From Stentor roeselii (taxonomy: Eukaryota > Ciliophora > Heterotrichea > Heterotrichida > Stentoridae): a stretch of DNA of 28,249 nucleotides. The notes beneath the pieces were generated by a model, which was given only the letters and a program-made list of their open reading frames with translations, did not search any database and was not told the DNA's origin. The stretch spans positions 5,362-33,610 of the forward strand of contig RSEH01000372.1 in NCBI GenBank assembly GCA_006503475.1. The letters run 5' to 3'. The translations under genes were made by a program, and so were the position numbers. Positions 7,901 through 16,716 of the stretch are shown here, piece after piece (position 1 is the first letter of the stretch; every line of letters starts with the position of its first letter).

Positions 7901-8921
7901 GTGTTAAAAGGATTTCTTCGTTGCAGGTCCCTAAAGCGTTTTTTACGAGTTTAAGGCTTGACTGGTAGTTCCAAGTGAAATCCTTCCCGAACTCAACTAT
8001 TAATTGGTAATCTTCGCAATAACAAAAAGGGTTCTCACCGAGTTCAGTTAAATTTTCAAATATTTCACAATTTTCACAGGAAACTTTTCTATCAAAATTT
8101 AAAAAAAAACCTTGAAAATCGTGAAAATAGGATTTTTTTAAGATTTCTGGAGATGAACAAGTGACTATCTTGCAATTTTGACAGTTTTCATGGTTTTCGT
8201 CGCATTCTTCATCTTCATTTAGGATACCATCTCCACAGAATCCTTTTTCACAAGAGCCTTGGTTGAAGGTGAAGCCTTTTGCGCAGCGAAAGCATTGGTT
8301 TTCATTGTTGAGACACCCGTCACAGGTGATGGAGCAGTTGAGACAAGATGAGCCATTCCAAAATTGATTTATTGTGCAATAAACTTTTTTGCATTCGAAG
8401 CAGTTGGAATCTATGGCGTCATCACATTCTTCCGACCCGGAGACGAAACCGTCTCCACAAGATTGTTTAATGCACAGGCCTTGATGTTTTTCATACCCAT
8501 CTTGACAATCATAACACCCAGCATTTCCAGCTTCCAAGCACCCTGAGCAGCTCTTATCACATGGCAAGCATTGCGACCCATCAGCGAAGAACCCAAACGG
8601 ACAGAACTCAACACACCCTGGGAAGAAAAGCAGGTAAGGACTGAAGCACTGAATACATTGTGACATTGTGCAAACTTTACATTGTAACCCGCATATTTCG
8701 CAGTTTTTTAACAGAAGGCAGGGAGGGATACAGTTCCCTGAGTTCTCAATTTTCATTGGGTCTTTGCAGGCGACACAGTTATTCGATGAGTCATCTGGGG
8801 ACCCAGTGCATTGCGAGCAGTCATCAAAGCAAAGCTCACAAAGGCCTCTGTTCACATCAAAATACATCCCATCAGGGCATTGAGCCAAAGTCTTCCCCAT
8901 CACAGCCAGTAAAAAAATCAT
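4914..8921 (-). CDS. REJ/polycystin-1-like Cys-rich membrane receptor
   Basis: The 1335-aa protein starts with a short signal peptide (about 1-14). A Cys-rich ectodomain (15-270) has furin/growth-factor-receptor-type repeats and two CGDG...EECD motifs. Residues about 300-780 form PKD/REJ-like beta-sandwiches: IVLNANKS...LSYNWVIS is the REJ/PKD signature, and a later Cys plus P-x-G-G and GW motifs fit REJ. A helical stretch precedes a degenerate GPS-like segment and a first membrane helix near 1080-1100. HSLLSIFLRF...RHIR (about 1130-1150) resembles the segment that precedes the second helix group in polycystin-1 proteins, and about three more hydrophobic segments follow. No PLAT domain or full 11-helix set is visible, so this is a shortened polycystin-1-like protein. 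It is a likely cell-surface or ciliary sensor (family-based inference). An in-frame TAA lies just upstream of the chosen ATG. Confidence 0.75.
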   Translation of the reverse strand: MIFLLAVMGKTLAQCPDGMYFDVNRGLCELCFDDCSQCTGSPDDSSNNCVACKDPMKIENSGNCIPPCLLLKNCEICGLQCKVCTMSQCIQCFSPYLLFFPGCVEFCPFGFFADGSQCLPCDKSCSGCLEAGNAGCYDCQDGYEKHQGLCIKQSCGDGFVSGSEECDDAIDSNCFECKKVYCTINQFWNGSSCLNCSITCDGCLNNENQCFRCAKGFTFNQGSCEKGFCGDGILNEDEECDENHENCQNCKIVTCSSPEILKKSYFHDFQGFFLNFDRKVSCENCEIFENLTELGENPFCYCEDYQLIVEFGKDFTWNYQSSLKLVKNALGTCNEEILLTLSGSDPAFSLKIFPLKDLTTCSTHFELSTYLSSTTSIKHFNWTVSPENKEISKFLTNLNPSIPVFLLKNSAFHFFLTVQNFLGETRTGEFFRNFFNLSNLTVIVPGYLKVERKFPVFIRAKVEACQDFSESFFDWEVLHENVTKIEKYGNIVKVVNGEFDKGDKILVNVSAWIGNEKVLKTVTLIYESSEIEAVIDKRCIFSNNSEIVLNANKSTYAGKVEKLSYNWVISTKNQVILNSTSSEVLLKNDGSSYQVSLKVSKSGVSDEDSTFVNFSKQNTWISSETLKFRTGESLFFTKSENRSSWRTNTELKSSKSSTLGKFLSPSALKNPWVGTSNDCKVNLKKIIQPSGGSLQVFPKKGTAWKTFFTFKAVGWEEGHLFEFWVKVDEKYERLTDLLHFSSFRSVLPYSERLEVKVRVYGLGRSYIESFTQVILEKNEDNKTSVFNFLMKNVKNNDYEGLLQIGALMMHLVYEEIDERTVIGSGVNQLEGRFFRNHLNRILDLASLYLPTNEQLNEMILEMLFKLITTQETFTYKELVANCLILRKRYDDFLNEEIKLKVMKILDILLKNHENLSKNLFHQLEELLLRISLSFGRTFAYDPVKMIENEKFVVQIVKCPPGSFFSQAKKTSISQNHSLFVINSDSEVNFAVINYLDEALVKFSNSSVVVQVESKGKVRGMVSMTFSDSLMNSECHSIHQKFEGKVQDSMIWCDFNSSDKLFLEIFNISSSNPSETTGISLKSIIFIIIFLVINTLWLLWGIFKDKKQSKSVFPELLQATSTSFPSSLKNCHSLLSIFLRFDAEKPRHIRIIIYNCRLLSMIFTIMKLEFFLSPFPLIVTSESFSFFLGKMMTALLKKFKKFSIKKLPDPPDLRYSPTIKLPELTVKAKYSYVRNFSESNPVNDTNFSYESELKYRKFGIFIGIIFILGLCIGTFREILLKDLHFWKIFLLTLGFDHFLVQVFSISVQYFALKRFRVLRKIVSKSMNVSTEVNNSV

Positions 8922-8957
8922 TATTGAGTATCTTTGGCGAGATCTTCCAAGATACCA

Positions 8958-9932
8958 TTATGAAAATGTTAAACTAAGTTCTTTACTCTCAAAGATATTT
9001 TCAAACGATGAGAGTTTGACAGGACTCTGAGAATCAAGAGCAATAGAACTAGAGTCTCTCGCGTATTTGGCTTCAACATTTTGTTTTGTGTCAAAAATTC
9101 CTTTTTGACGTAGTTTTTCTTCGATGTACTCAGTCATCGCTGAATTTTTACAGAGGATTAAAGTCTCTTCGTAGTTCTTCGTAATGTCAAGTCCGACAAC
9201 TTCGACAAGGAAAGGCAGGACTGAAACTCTTGGCTTTCCTTTTGACCTGGGAACAAGGGAAAGGTTCAAAGCGGTTTCGCCGTATTTGTTTGAGATGTGA
9301 AAATTACAGTTCTGCTTATGCAGGTACTCGACTAGTGGTAAACTTCCGAAACGACATGAAAGAAGTGCACAGTTTTCACCTGTTTCTTCGTCGATTGAAT
9401 GGATGTTGAAACACTCGGGTGGCTGGCATTGTCGGAATTGGGATACTATGAACTTGATGAATGGCAAACTGTCGTGCTTTACTGCATAGCGTAAAGGATG
9501 GATTCTTTTGCATGGATTCAGGCTGAAACCACTAAAATCCAAAGACCTTTCCACTTCATTAAACCGATTTTTTGTTTCCGACTCAAGAAAAATCGGTAAA
9601 TAGTACTCCATAACCCCTTCGTTGAAGTGTTTTATAAAAACTTGTATAAGTTGTTTATTCTGGTTCCTCATCAGATCATCTAAAAAAGAAAAACTTGCTG
9701 AAAAATTTCTATGAAGAGTTTTCATGAGTTTCAAGTCAGAAACCAAGATGCTCAAGCCCAAAGCGTTATATTCGACTGTCTTTACCTTGAAAAAAGGTTT
9801 ATCAGGCTCGAATTTGTTGAAAGTTGAAATAATTGAGACTTGATCTGATGTAAACCTTTTACGAATGATGCTAGTCAAGGCCAGGTCAGGACTTGAAAGA
9901 AGTTCTTCTGTGTTACTTGAACTGCAGCCCAT
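8958..9932 (-). CDS. Ankyrin-repeat protein with N-myristoylation-type start
   Basis: The 324-aa protein begins MGCSSSNTEE, a classical Gly2 myristoylation context with Cys3 available for palmitoylation, so tethering to a membrane is likely. Residues about 140-235 hold degenerate ankyrin repeats (HPLRYAVKHDSLPFIKFIV, then ENCALLSCRFGSLPLVEYL and YGETALNLS). The N-terminal 130 residues are helical and not recognised. No catalytic domain is visible, so the role is probably protein binding. Its stop is 36 bases upstream of the receptor gene start, and 447 bases without an obvious gene lie on its 5' side. Confidence 0.8.
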   Translation of the reverse strand: MGCSSSNTEELLSSPDLALTSIIRKRFTSDQVSIISTFNKFEPDKPFFKVKTVEYNALGLSILVSDLKLMKTLHRNFSASFSFLDDLMRNQNKQLIQVFIKHFNEGVMEYYLPIFLESETKNRFNEVERSLDFSGFSLNPCKRIHPLRYAVKHDSLPFIKFIVSQFRQCQPPECFNIHSIDEETGENCALLSCRFGSLPLVEYLHKQNCNFHISNKYGETALNLSLVPRSKGKPRVSVLPFLVEVVGLDITKNYEETLILCKNSAMTEYIEEKLRQKGIFDTKQNVEAKYARDSSSIALDSQSPVKLSSFENIFESKELSLTFS

Positions 9933-10379
9933 TTTATAATCATTCAGCGAATAGATGAATTGTGCGGTTGTGGTTTAATTTAATGTCAAAAGTTTTATTT
10001 AGAACGTTAGTCAGAAGAGAATTTTATAATTAATGTTAGAGAGAATTTATTATGAAATAGAAAAACTCTTCGGTTATGAGGATTTTGCGAATTTGGATTA
10101 ATTGTTGTTTTATTTAAGTGAAATTTCAGAGGATTCGATATAATTTGGTTCTTGGTTCTCAGATCCTTGAAAATTTTAAGTTATAAGGAAATTATTGTCT
10201 GAATAGGAAAATTCTCTTTGAATACTTGATTCAAATAATCAATAAAGCCCCACTTAAAAGTTTGACTGAAAAAATATTCCAAAAAAAATGATAAAATCAC
10301 AAAACTATTTTCCTAAATGAAACAATCAAATTCCCTAAAACTTAATCCCTAAACCTCTTCTCAAATTCTTAACTTAAAA
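9933..10379. other. Intergenic, no gene seen
   Basis: This is an AT-rich gap between two minus-strand genes with no ORF, tRNA-like or repeat structure that I can support. It should hold the promoter of the ankyrin gene and the 3' UTR of the methyltransferase gene. Confidence 0.6.
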
Positions 10380-11834
10380 CTAAACCACCTTCTCCAAGAC
10401 ATAAACTCCAGTTTTTCCCCAAGTCATTTTAACTCGAGTGCTATGTCTAACCTCAAAGATCGAATTATGGGGAAAGTTTTTCAAAGTAATAAACCTAGTT
10501 CCCTTCTTCAACAAATGTGCTTTTTCAAGCATGCCATCAATCAACTCATTAGGAAAGCATATCGAGCTAGTAAAGATGATATCAGCATTAGACCAGTCAA
10601 CTTTAAGCATATCTCCATGATGCACTTCAACATTCGGACATTCTTTGACACTATCAACAAGTTGTTCCATTGTCGCCTTGCAAGTCTCAAAAAGCAGGTC
10701 CAAGAACTCAACTCCAGCAACTTTCGCAAGACCCGGATACAAAAGAGCAACAGCAGCCAAGCACTTCCCAGCGCCACATCCCAAGTCCCAAAAGACTTCT
10801 CCAGCTTTCGGTTTAACAAGTTCAAAAATCGGACTCATATGCACAAAATCAATTTCTCCATAAGTAAACTCAGACTTTCCCGAGCAATTCATTCTTTTCC
10901 GTTCATTCTGAGAAATTGAAGACCCTTCTACTTTTGAGAACAAATTTCTAAAGATTTCAAATTTTTCAGAAATATTTCCAATAAGAAGGTTTTCTTCAAG
11001 TACTTCTTTTTTTAAGACTTCTACTTGGACTGGGTGTTCTGCAAGGTTTTTAAGGGAAAGGTAGCAGGTTTGACTTGAGTATTTCCAATCATCAGTGTCG
11101 ATGCAGAACCTTAGGTCTTCATCAGTTGGTTCTTCGATCCGGTTAAGCCGCATCAGTTCTCTTCCAGTCGGCTTTCGCGTGTAGCTTCTTTTTAACACCT
11201 GGTCGTAAGGGTCAGGGTCGAAGTGGAAGTCCTTTGTCGGGTCGTCAGAGTCAGAAAGTGAGTCGACTGAAAAGACCCCTGCACTCCAAGTATGTTCATC
11301 TTCATTGGGAAAGAACAGACTTGGACTTGCGAATAATTCAAAGTGGCCTAGACCTGGCCTTACTTTCACTTCTAAACGACTTTCCCCTGCGAATTCAATT
11401 GGAAATTTGAAGTACTTCCATTTGTTGATAGTTCCTGAAAAGTGGTCTGTTAAAACTAGTGATTCTGGAATTGGGTCTTGACGGAAGATTAGAGAAAAAG
11501 TGTTTAGGTCTTGCTTGTACCCGAAGATCCCGATGAAGTAAGTCCCTGGTGTGAAGTTTGGGTCTTCTGGGTGGATTTGAAGCTTGTCGGCGCCGATGTT
11601 TGTTGACTTCCAGAGGAAGTTGTCTGTGTTGTTTTTACCTTGAGTTACTGGAAAAGTTTTACTGACGTAGATATCCGGGTCACTTTCTTCATTCTCAGGG
11701 GATGCGCTAGATGACTCTTACATGATAGTCAACATTTTAGAAGAGTCTTCTATTGAGAGAGAGTAGAAAGTCAGTGAGTTGCCGAGAACTGTGCCGATCA
11801 CTGGAGTCTCTGGGAGAAGAGGAATGTGTTCCAT
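10380..11834 (-). CDS. PPC-like domains fused to a DOT1-like methyltransferase (15-nt intron)
   Basis: Removing the 15-base intron at 11707-11721 gives one 479-aa frame from the ATG at 11834. Residues 1-240 carry two, perhaps three, beta-sandwich repeats resembling bacterial pre-peptidase C-terminal (PPC) domains (DPDIYVSKTF, then FTPGTYFIGIFGY). The C-terminal 170 residues are a class I SAM methyltransferase: TYGEIDF near 318, motif I DLGCGAGK near 346-353, GVEF after strand 2, and HHGDML before strand 4. The order YGE - DLGxGxG - GVE - GD matches the DOT1 histone H3K79 methyltransferase fold, but the DOT1 NNFAF motif is replaced by SSICFP. The substrate is therefore uncertain; it could be a histone or another protein. 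PPC domains fused to such an enzyme are unusual. Confidence 0.82.
11707..11721 (-). other. 15-nt spliceosomal intron
   Basis: On the minus strand the sequence is GTAAGAGTCATCTAG, with A at position 10. Splicing joins ATC AT to C GCA and opens the frame from the ATG at 11834 to the stop at 10380; unspliced, the frame stops at the TAA inside GTAA. The position is phase 2. Confidence 0.88.
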
Positions 11835-11892
11835 TTATTAGGAACTTTATGAAGACCTTTTATTCCAGAATCACTTAGTATAACTAAATCCT

Positions 11893-14775
11893 CTAATGAA
11901 TAATCGAAGCAAGAACTTTCTTTTCTCCATCAGTGAGCAAGGCTTTAGATTGCTCAAGTAAATCTGGAAAAGTCGTTGTTAGTATCGAGAAGATCTCTTT
12001 CACCAACTCATTTTGATTCATCACTTCAAACGGCGAGTCATAAAGATCATCAGGATCCGGAAAAGGACAGTCATCTTCTTCAAAGTCCTCATCATCATCA
12101 TTCGGGGTATTCCTCAATTTTTCCAAGATTTTCTGACATTGTGCATCAAGTACAACAGGAAACTTCTGATTTTCATCAAAGTCTTCCCCTTCCACTTCAC
12201 TTTCATCTTCACTATCAGCACAAAGTTGAACAATAGTCTTGAAAATACCAGGAAGAGTTTCTCTCATAGCAGCCGGAAGGCTGCTTATAAGATAAAAAAG
12301 TGCTCCACATCCAAAAATCACATGAGAACGTGCAAGACTCTCAGAGAAAAACTTGATATTCGTAAATGAAAACTTAAAAATATGCGAGACTTGAACACCA
12401 AAGGACAAAGTGACCATCGGCGAGTTCCACAAAGCGACGAATAAAGCCTGACAACAGGCGATTTTAAGCTTTTTAGAAGAGCAACTGTTGAAATGATTGG
12501 CGATTTCGTTTAAGATTGTCGGAAGGACTGAATCGATACGGCCTTTGTAGTTCTCCATGATTGAAATTAATAGTTTGCAACCTGTTAGAGCTTCTTGCTC
12601 GTTTTTATTTAGGAGAGAAGCGCTCATTGTTACTAAGTCGGACATGCTTGAAAGGGCTTGTTCTGGGTATTTTTTTATGAAGTTTCCTAGAGATGAGAAA
12701 ACTTCTTCTACGTGCTCGCTTGCGTATGGCTTTGTTTCTCCATTTCCGAGGATACTGGTTTTTAAGTGGGTTATTAAGTAGAATAGGTGCGGAAGGGAAT
12801 TGTCTGGAGCGTAGTATAAGAGACATGTAAGGAGGTTTAATGTTTCTTCGAAGTAGTCACATCCTGCCTCGCTTAGACAGTGATCAAAAATAGGTTTAAG
12901 TACATGACTGATCTTCACCAAATCATCCGGTTTTTCCTCCAACACATCAATAATCTTACTAATAGTATTCAAAGTCGAAACAGCCGCCATAGCACTTTCA
13001 CCTTCATCCTCATTCATATCCTTCTGAATCATCCTAGTAAAAGCAACAGTAAGATGCTGACTAAGTTCCATAGAAAAAGGTAAAATTTCTTTCGGAAAAG
13101 CAGAAACAATAGACTCAAGTGCTTCAACAACATCTTCAGAGTCAATTTCATTCATAAGTTTCAAATAAATCTCTAAAAGATTCTTCAATTCACTCCCCAA
13201 TCGAATTTTTGAAACTTCCCAAGAAAGAACCTTCGGCAAGGCAAGTGCGCCTTCATATCTAACAGGCAATTCAGAATCCATTAAAGTTTTACACAGTGCT
13301 TCTAAGACCTGCTGCAAGAAAACCGAGTCATTCAAAGGTGCAGAGGCATATCTCGCAAAGACCCACGCACATCGTGATCTAAGAAAGCCGATTTCATTTC
13401 CAAATTCATGAAAAATTAAATTTTGAAGAACAGTCTGAACATGTTCTTTCAAATCTTTATGATTTTTCACCTGCTCTGCAAGAGAGCCGAACATAAGCAT
13501 CAAGGCTTCTTTCTGAAGAAGGTCTGCCGGAGTTCTTAACTGGGTGGAAACGTATTCACAGACTCTAACAAGCCAGCCCTTTTCACAAAGTGTCAGCAGT
13601 AAGTCCACAGAAGAGCTTTTTGGAGAATAATAAGCTTTTCCTAGATCTGCTTCTTTTCGAATGAACTCAATCGGGTTTTCTCTCCAAAGCTCGTCGTCGC
13701 TGGGCACCCTGCTTAATATTGGGACTATCACGTTGACGAGAAGATGAGAAATCGCGTTTTCGTCGAGTAGAGGATAAGTCTTTGTGAACTTGATGCCTTG
13801 TGTCGTGTATTTTATTAGGTAGTTCAGGTAGAGACTTGGAATGAAGACCTCTCGAACACGGAAGAGCTCTGGAATCACGACTTTGAAGAACTCACCTGCC
13901 CAGTACTCTTGGAAGTACTGACCGATGAAGATGTTTTGCTTTTGAAGGTGAGGGATGTTGAAGTAACGGGTGAAAAAACGGTGCACTATTTGAGCAGCCC
14001 ACTTTTTACACATCCACTCTGGAAGCTTTTCTCGAATTTTTTCGTCTTCTTCGGATTGAGGCTTTGATTGGATTGATGAGTAGTCTTTCATTAGGATTGT
14101 TTGGAAACAGAGAAACCAGTCATTTAAAAAGTCTTTCACTGCGAAGTCTGCGGGTAGGTCGATGTAAATGAACACCCAAAAGATCTGCAAGATAAGCTGA
14201 ATATAACTGAAGCTATTTCCACTTCCCACTTGAATAAGCTGCTGAAGTAATCGAAGTAATTTATCAAAAAACTTATTCATAATATTCAGCAAGAAATTTC
14301 TCTTATCATTCATAGAAAACTCATAATTTCTAGCAATTTGATAAATCATGCTAATGCCAGCATAAATCTCTGACTCATTATTCAAAGCCATGCTAATCTG
14401 TTCCAAGACATCATTCCAAGGATAGTCAATTTTCGTGATGTTGAAAGCGATTTCTTCAAACTGGCTGCGGATTTTCTCAGGCAATGAAAAGTTCAGACAT
14501 TTGATAATATTTGACCTTAAAAAGGACTTGTCCTCTGAAGGAAGCCCGAAGTCCCTTAAGGAGTCTTTCCAGGTTTTTGTCAAGTTCTTCAGGAAGATCA
14601 CTGAGGTCTGTCGCAGGTCGGCACTTTGAGACTCGTCAAGCGAGAACTTCAACAAGACTGGAATCAGTCCAGGGGAAGATCGGATGCTTTGCAAGTACTC
14701 ATGAGCCCTGCTTCGTGCTTCGTTGTCTGCACCTAAACTCGCAGCGAAAGCTTGAAGAAGAATGTTTTCTTCCAT
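11893..14775 (-). CDS. Importin-7/8-type karyopherin beta
   Basis: The 960-aa, uninterrupted, HEAT-repeat-like protein is close to the usual importin-7/8 length (about 1,040 aa). An importin-beta N-terminal (Ran-binding) domain lies near residues 20-100. The family motif WRENPIEFIRKEADL corresponds to the conserved W-x3-P-x-E-[FY]-[IV]-R segment of the Ipo7/Ipo8/Sxm1/Nmd5 group. Two acidic stretches lie near 850-865 and 890-905, as in importin-7, and LYDSPFEVMN follows. It should bind RanGTP and cargo and carry proteins such as ribosomal proteins or histone H1 into the nucleus (family knowledge). The 112-base gap at its 5' side is shared with the divergent transporter gene. No intron is needed to explain the frame. 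Confidence 0.9.
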   Translation of the reverse strand: MEENILLQAFAASLGADNEARSRAHEYLQSIRSSPGLIPVLLKFSLDESQSADLRQTSVIFLKNLTKTWKDSLRDFGLPSEDKSFLRSNIIKCLNFSLPEKIRSQFEEIAFNITKIDYPWNDVLEQISMALNNESEIYAGISMIYQIARNYEFSMNDKRNFLLNIMNKFFDKLLRLLQQLIQVGSGNSFSYIQLILQIFWVFIYIDLPADFAVKDFLNDWFLCFQTILMKDYSSIQSKPQSEEDEKIREKLPEWMCKKWAAQIVHRFFTRYFNIPHLQKQNIFIGQYFQEYWAGEFFKVVIPELFRVREVFIPSLYLNYLIKYTTQGIKFTKTYPLLDENAISHLLVNVIVPILSRVPSDDELWRENPIEFIRKEADLGKAYYSPKSSSVDLLLTLCEKGWLVRVCEYVSTQLRTPADLLQKEALMLMFGSLAEQVKNHKDLKEHVQTVLQNLIFHEFGNEIGFLRSRCAWVFARYASAPLNDSVFLQQVLEALCKTLMDSELPVRYEGALALPKVLSWEVSKIRLGSELKNLLEIYLKLMNEIDSEDVVEALESIVSAFPKEILPFSMELSQHLTVAFTRMIQKDMNEDEGESAMAAVSTLNTISKIIDVLEEKPDDLVKISHVLKPIFDHCLSEAGCDYFEETLNLLTCLLYYAPDNSLPHLFYLITHLKTSILGNGETKPYASEHVEEVFSSLGNFIKKYPEQALSSMSDLVTMSASLLNKNEQEALTGCKLLISIMENYKGRIDSVLPTILNEIANHFNSCSSKKLKIACCQALFVALWNSPMVTLSFGVQVSHIFKFSFTNIKFFSESLARSHVIFGCGALFYLISSLPAAMRETLPGIFKTIVQLCADSEDESEVEGEDFDENQKFPVVLDAQCQKILEKLRNTPNDDDEDFEEDDCPFPDPDDLYDSPFEVMNQNELVKEIFSILTTTFPDLLEQSKALLTDGEKKVLASIIH

Positions 14776-14887
14776 CCTGTTTTATATCCATGTTTCAAGA
14801 GAGGACTGAATGAAGATAAGAAGGAAGGTTAAGGTGTTGATTTAATTGAATGAAATATTCTTTATATGATTATAATTATAGAGGAAT
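14776..14887. promoter_or_regulatory. Divergent intergenic region, importin/MFS
   Basis: These 112 bases, AT-rich toward the transporter, separate the two divergent ATGs and must carry both promoters unless these extend into the genes. A TTTATATGATTATAATTATAG-like stretch lies just before the transporter ATG. No defined motif can be assigned. Confidence 0.45.
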
Positions 14888-16267
14888 ATGACAAAGACTG
14901 TAAAAATCACTTTAAAACTTGCAGTGCTTTTTGTTGTGATCTCTGAACATACCTCGTTGTTTTTAATTCCGACGATTATTGTGTATCTTGTTGAATTTGT
15001 ATCAGATGATAAGAGTTTTAATACGGTTTCGTTTTATGTTGGGTTGCAAGAAGGACTTTTTAGACTTGTTGGGATTTTTGGAGCTATGGTCTGGTCGGTC
15101 GCTTCGGATCGATTTGGAAGGAAGAAGTGCTTGGCTGTCACTATGACTGGAATTGCTTTGTCATCTTTAGGGCAAGGGTTGAGTACTTCTCTTAATGTGC
15201 TTTTGGTTTGGAGGATTTTTGCTGGGTTTTTTTCTGCTACTATTCCTGTGTTGAAGGCACTTGTTGCGGATATTGCTGATGACTCTAATATTTCAGTGAT
15301 TTATAGTTATTTTGCTAGTGGATATGGGTTTGCTTCGATTTTTGGGCCTTTAATAGGAGGCTTTTGCTCAAAACCCTATAAAACCATGCCATTCCTCTTC
15401 AACAGTTCATTTTTCCATAGATTTCCTTACTTTTTGCCATTCTTCATTCAGTAAAATTTATTTAGCGCTCTGATATCATTTTCAGCTTTAATTTTTGTAT
15501 TGATCTTTATTCCTAACAAACCTTCAGCAGCGAAGAATAAAACAAGTCAAACTTCTCTATTAAAAAACAAGAAATTCCTTAAAATTACTGCAACCTTCTT
15601 TTTTCATGCTTGGGTGCAATTCTCGTATCGAACCTTAATTTCCTTGTGGATTAAAACTGATAAAAGCCTTGGAGGCATTGATTGGGCTGATGAAAGGAAG
15701 CCAGGAATTATGTGTTGCTTTAGTGGATGCATAGTTGCAACATTACCGTTTTTTATTAATAAAAGACTTAATACACTGCTTGGAGTAGGCAAATCGATCA
15801 TGTTTTGTGAAGCGGCTCTTATTCCTTTCCTGATTGCTATTCCTTTTTATAATCTCCTAAATGAACAGGCACTTTGGGTATTGCTGATATTAACTCATGG
15901 ATTGATTCTCTGTTTTATTACCATCTCTACCTCATTTATTTCTATAGGAATATCGAACGCTGTTGGTGATGGATCAGCTGGTGCTGGCTTCGGGATCTCT
16001 CAAGGAATAGTTTCTTTGTCTAGGTCATTTTCAGCTGCTGGTTCAGCAGAGATTTACAGAAAAACTATTGGAGGGGACTTCCCTTTTGACTCACGTTTTG
16101 CATTTTTTATTGATTCTCTTGTTTGCGTTGTTGTTGTTATTTTTGTTTGGATTACTATTGGAGAATCTCTGGATACCAAAGGCTTTATTCATGATACTGG
16201 AGATTTAGAATCGAATAGAAAAGAAGATAAAAATTTGAATCAAGTTTCAGAGAAAAATAATCAATAG
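14888..16267 (+). CDS. Major facilitator superfamily transporter (15-nt intron)
   Basis: With the intron at 15451-15465 removed the gene encodes 454 aa with about 12 hydrophobic segments, the normal MFS size. Motif A is visible after the second helix (SDRFGRKK), an arginine-bearing helix 4 follows (VWRIFAGFF), and the helix-5 motif reads FGPLIGG. The overall pattern resembles the TetA / ZIFL (zinc-induced facilitator-like) drug:H+ antiporter branch. The substrate cannot be read from the sequence; organic ions, metals or drugs are possible. The C-terminus is hydrophilic. It is divergent from the importin gene. Confidence 0.85.
15451..15465 (+). other. 15-nt spliceosomal intron
   Basis: The sequence is GTAAAATTTATTTAG, with A at position 10. 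It sits in phase 2 (CA^C) and joins the upstream frame ending at 15454 with the downstream frame that runs to 16267. The joined sequence continues a membrane helix. Retention gives an immediate in-frame TAA. Confidence 0.9.
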
Positions 16268-16390
16268 GATAGTAAATAAAAGTAGATCAGGAAGATGATT
16301 AAATCAAAAATTTGTTCATGACCAGCCTATGATATTGCCTTATTAGTTTTTCATTCTTATTCTGTCTTTAAATTTCAATTTCTCATATTC

Positions 16391-16492
16391 TCAACTTTGG
16401 TGCGTAAATATTACCTCGATTAAATGCAATACTTCCTGAAGTTTATAACTTAACTCAGCCAGCTGCTTATCTCTCTGCGCTTCTGGCTTCAT
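16391..16492 (-). other. Possible 33-aa coiled-coil ORF or gene remnant
   Basis: A small ATG-to-TGA frame encodes a charged helix with leucine heptads (KQLAELSYKLQEVLHLIE). The same frame continues for 15 coding-like codons past the TGA to a TAA. It has a less AT-biased start than the flanking DNA. It may be a tiny gene, a degraded exon or chance. Confidence 0.2.
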
Positions 16493-16578
16493 TTATTTAT
16501 TAAAAATGCATGGATTCTGGAAATCATTTACTTTTTTTCACTAACTAAGGAATTTCACTTCCCTTCAACGCCAAGTGA

Positions 16579-16716
16579 ATGGGAACTTTTCATGATCCAT
16601 CAAATCTTGGAACTGAGAAACTTAGAATAAGTAGTCCAATCATGACAAAAAATCAAGTGCTTTACTTTGAGAATTCAAGTAGACCTGTATCAAATGTGTC
16701 CTGGGTATTGCTTTAG
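16579..16716 (+). pseudogene. Probable relic of a LamG-type surface-protein gene
   Basis: This 45-codon frame includes YFENSSRPVSNVSWVLL, which lines up with FFSNSHLVSNTSWVLA in the first LamG-like module of the intact gene at 17747 (residues about 105-122), including an identical VSN-x-SWVL core. It ends at TAG and no longer frame continues on either side. I infer a decayed partial copy of the neighbouring gene family, about 1.1 kb upstream of the live copy. Confidence 0.4.

Noticed and set aside
10443-10919. 158-codon plus-strand frame
   Set aside because: Antisense shadow of the methyltransferase domain.
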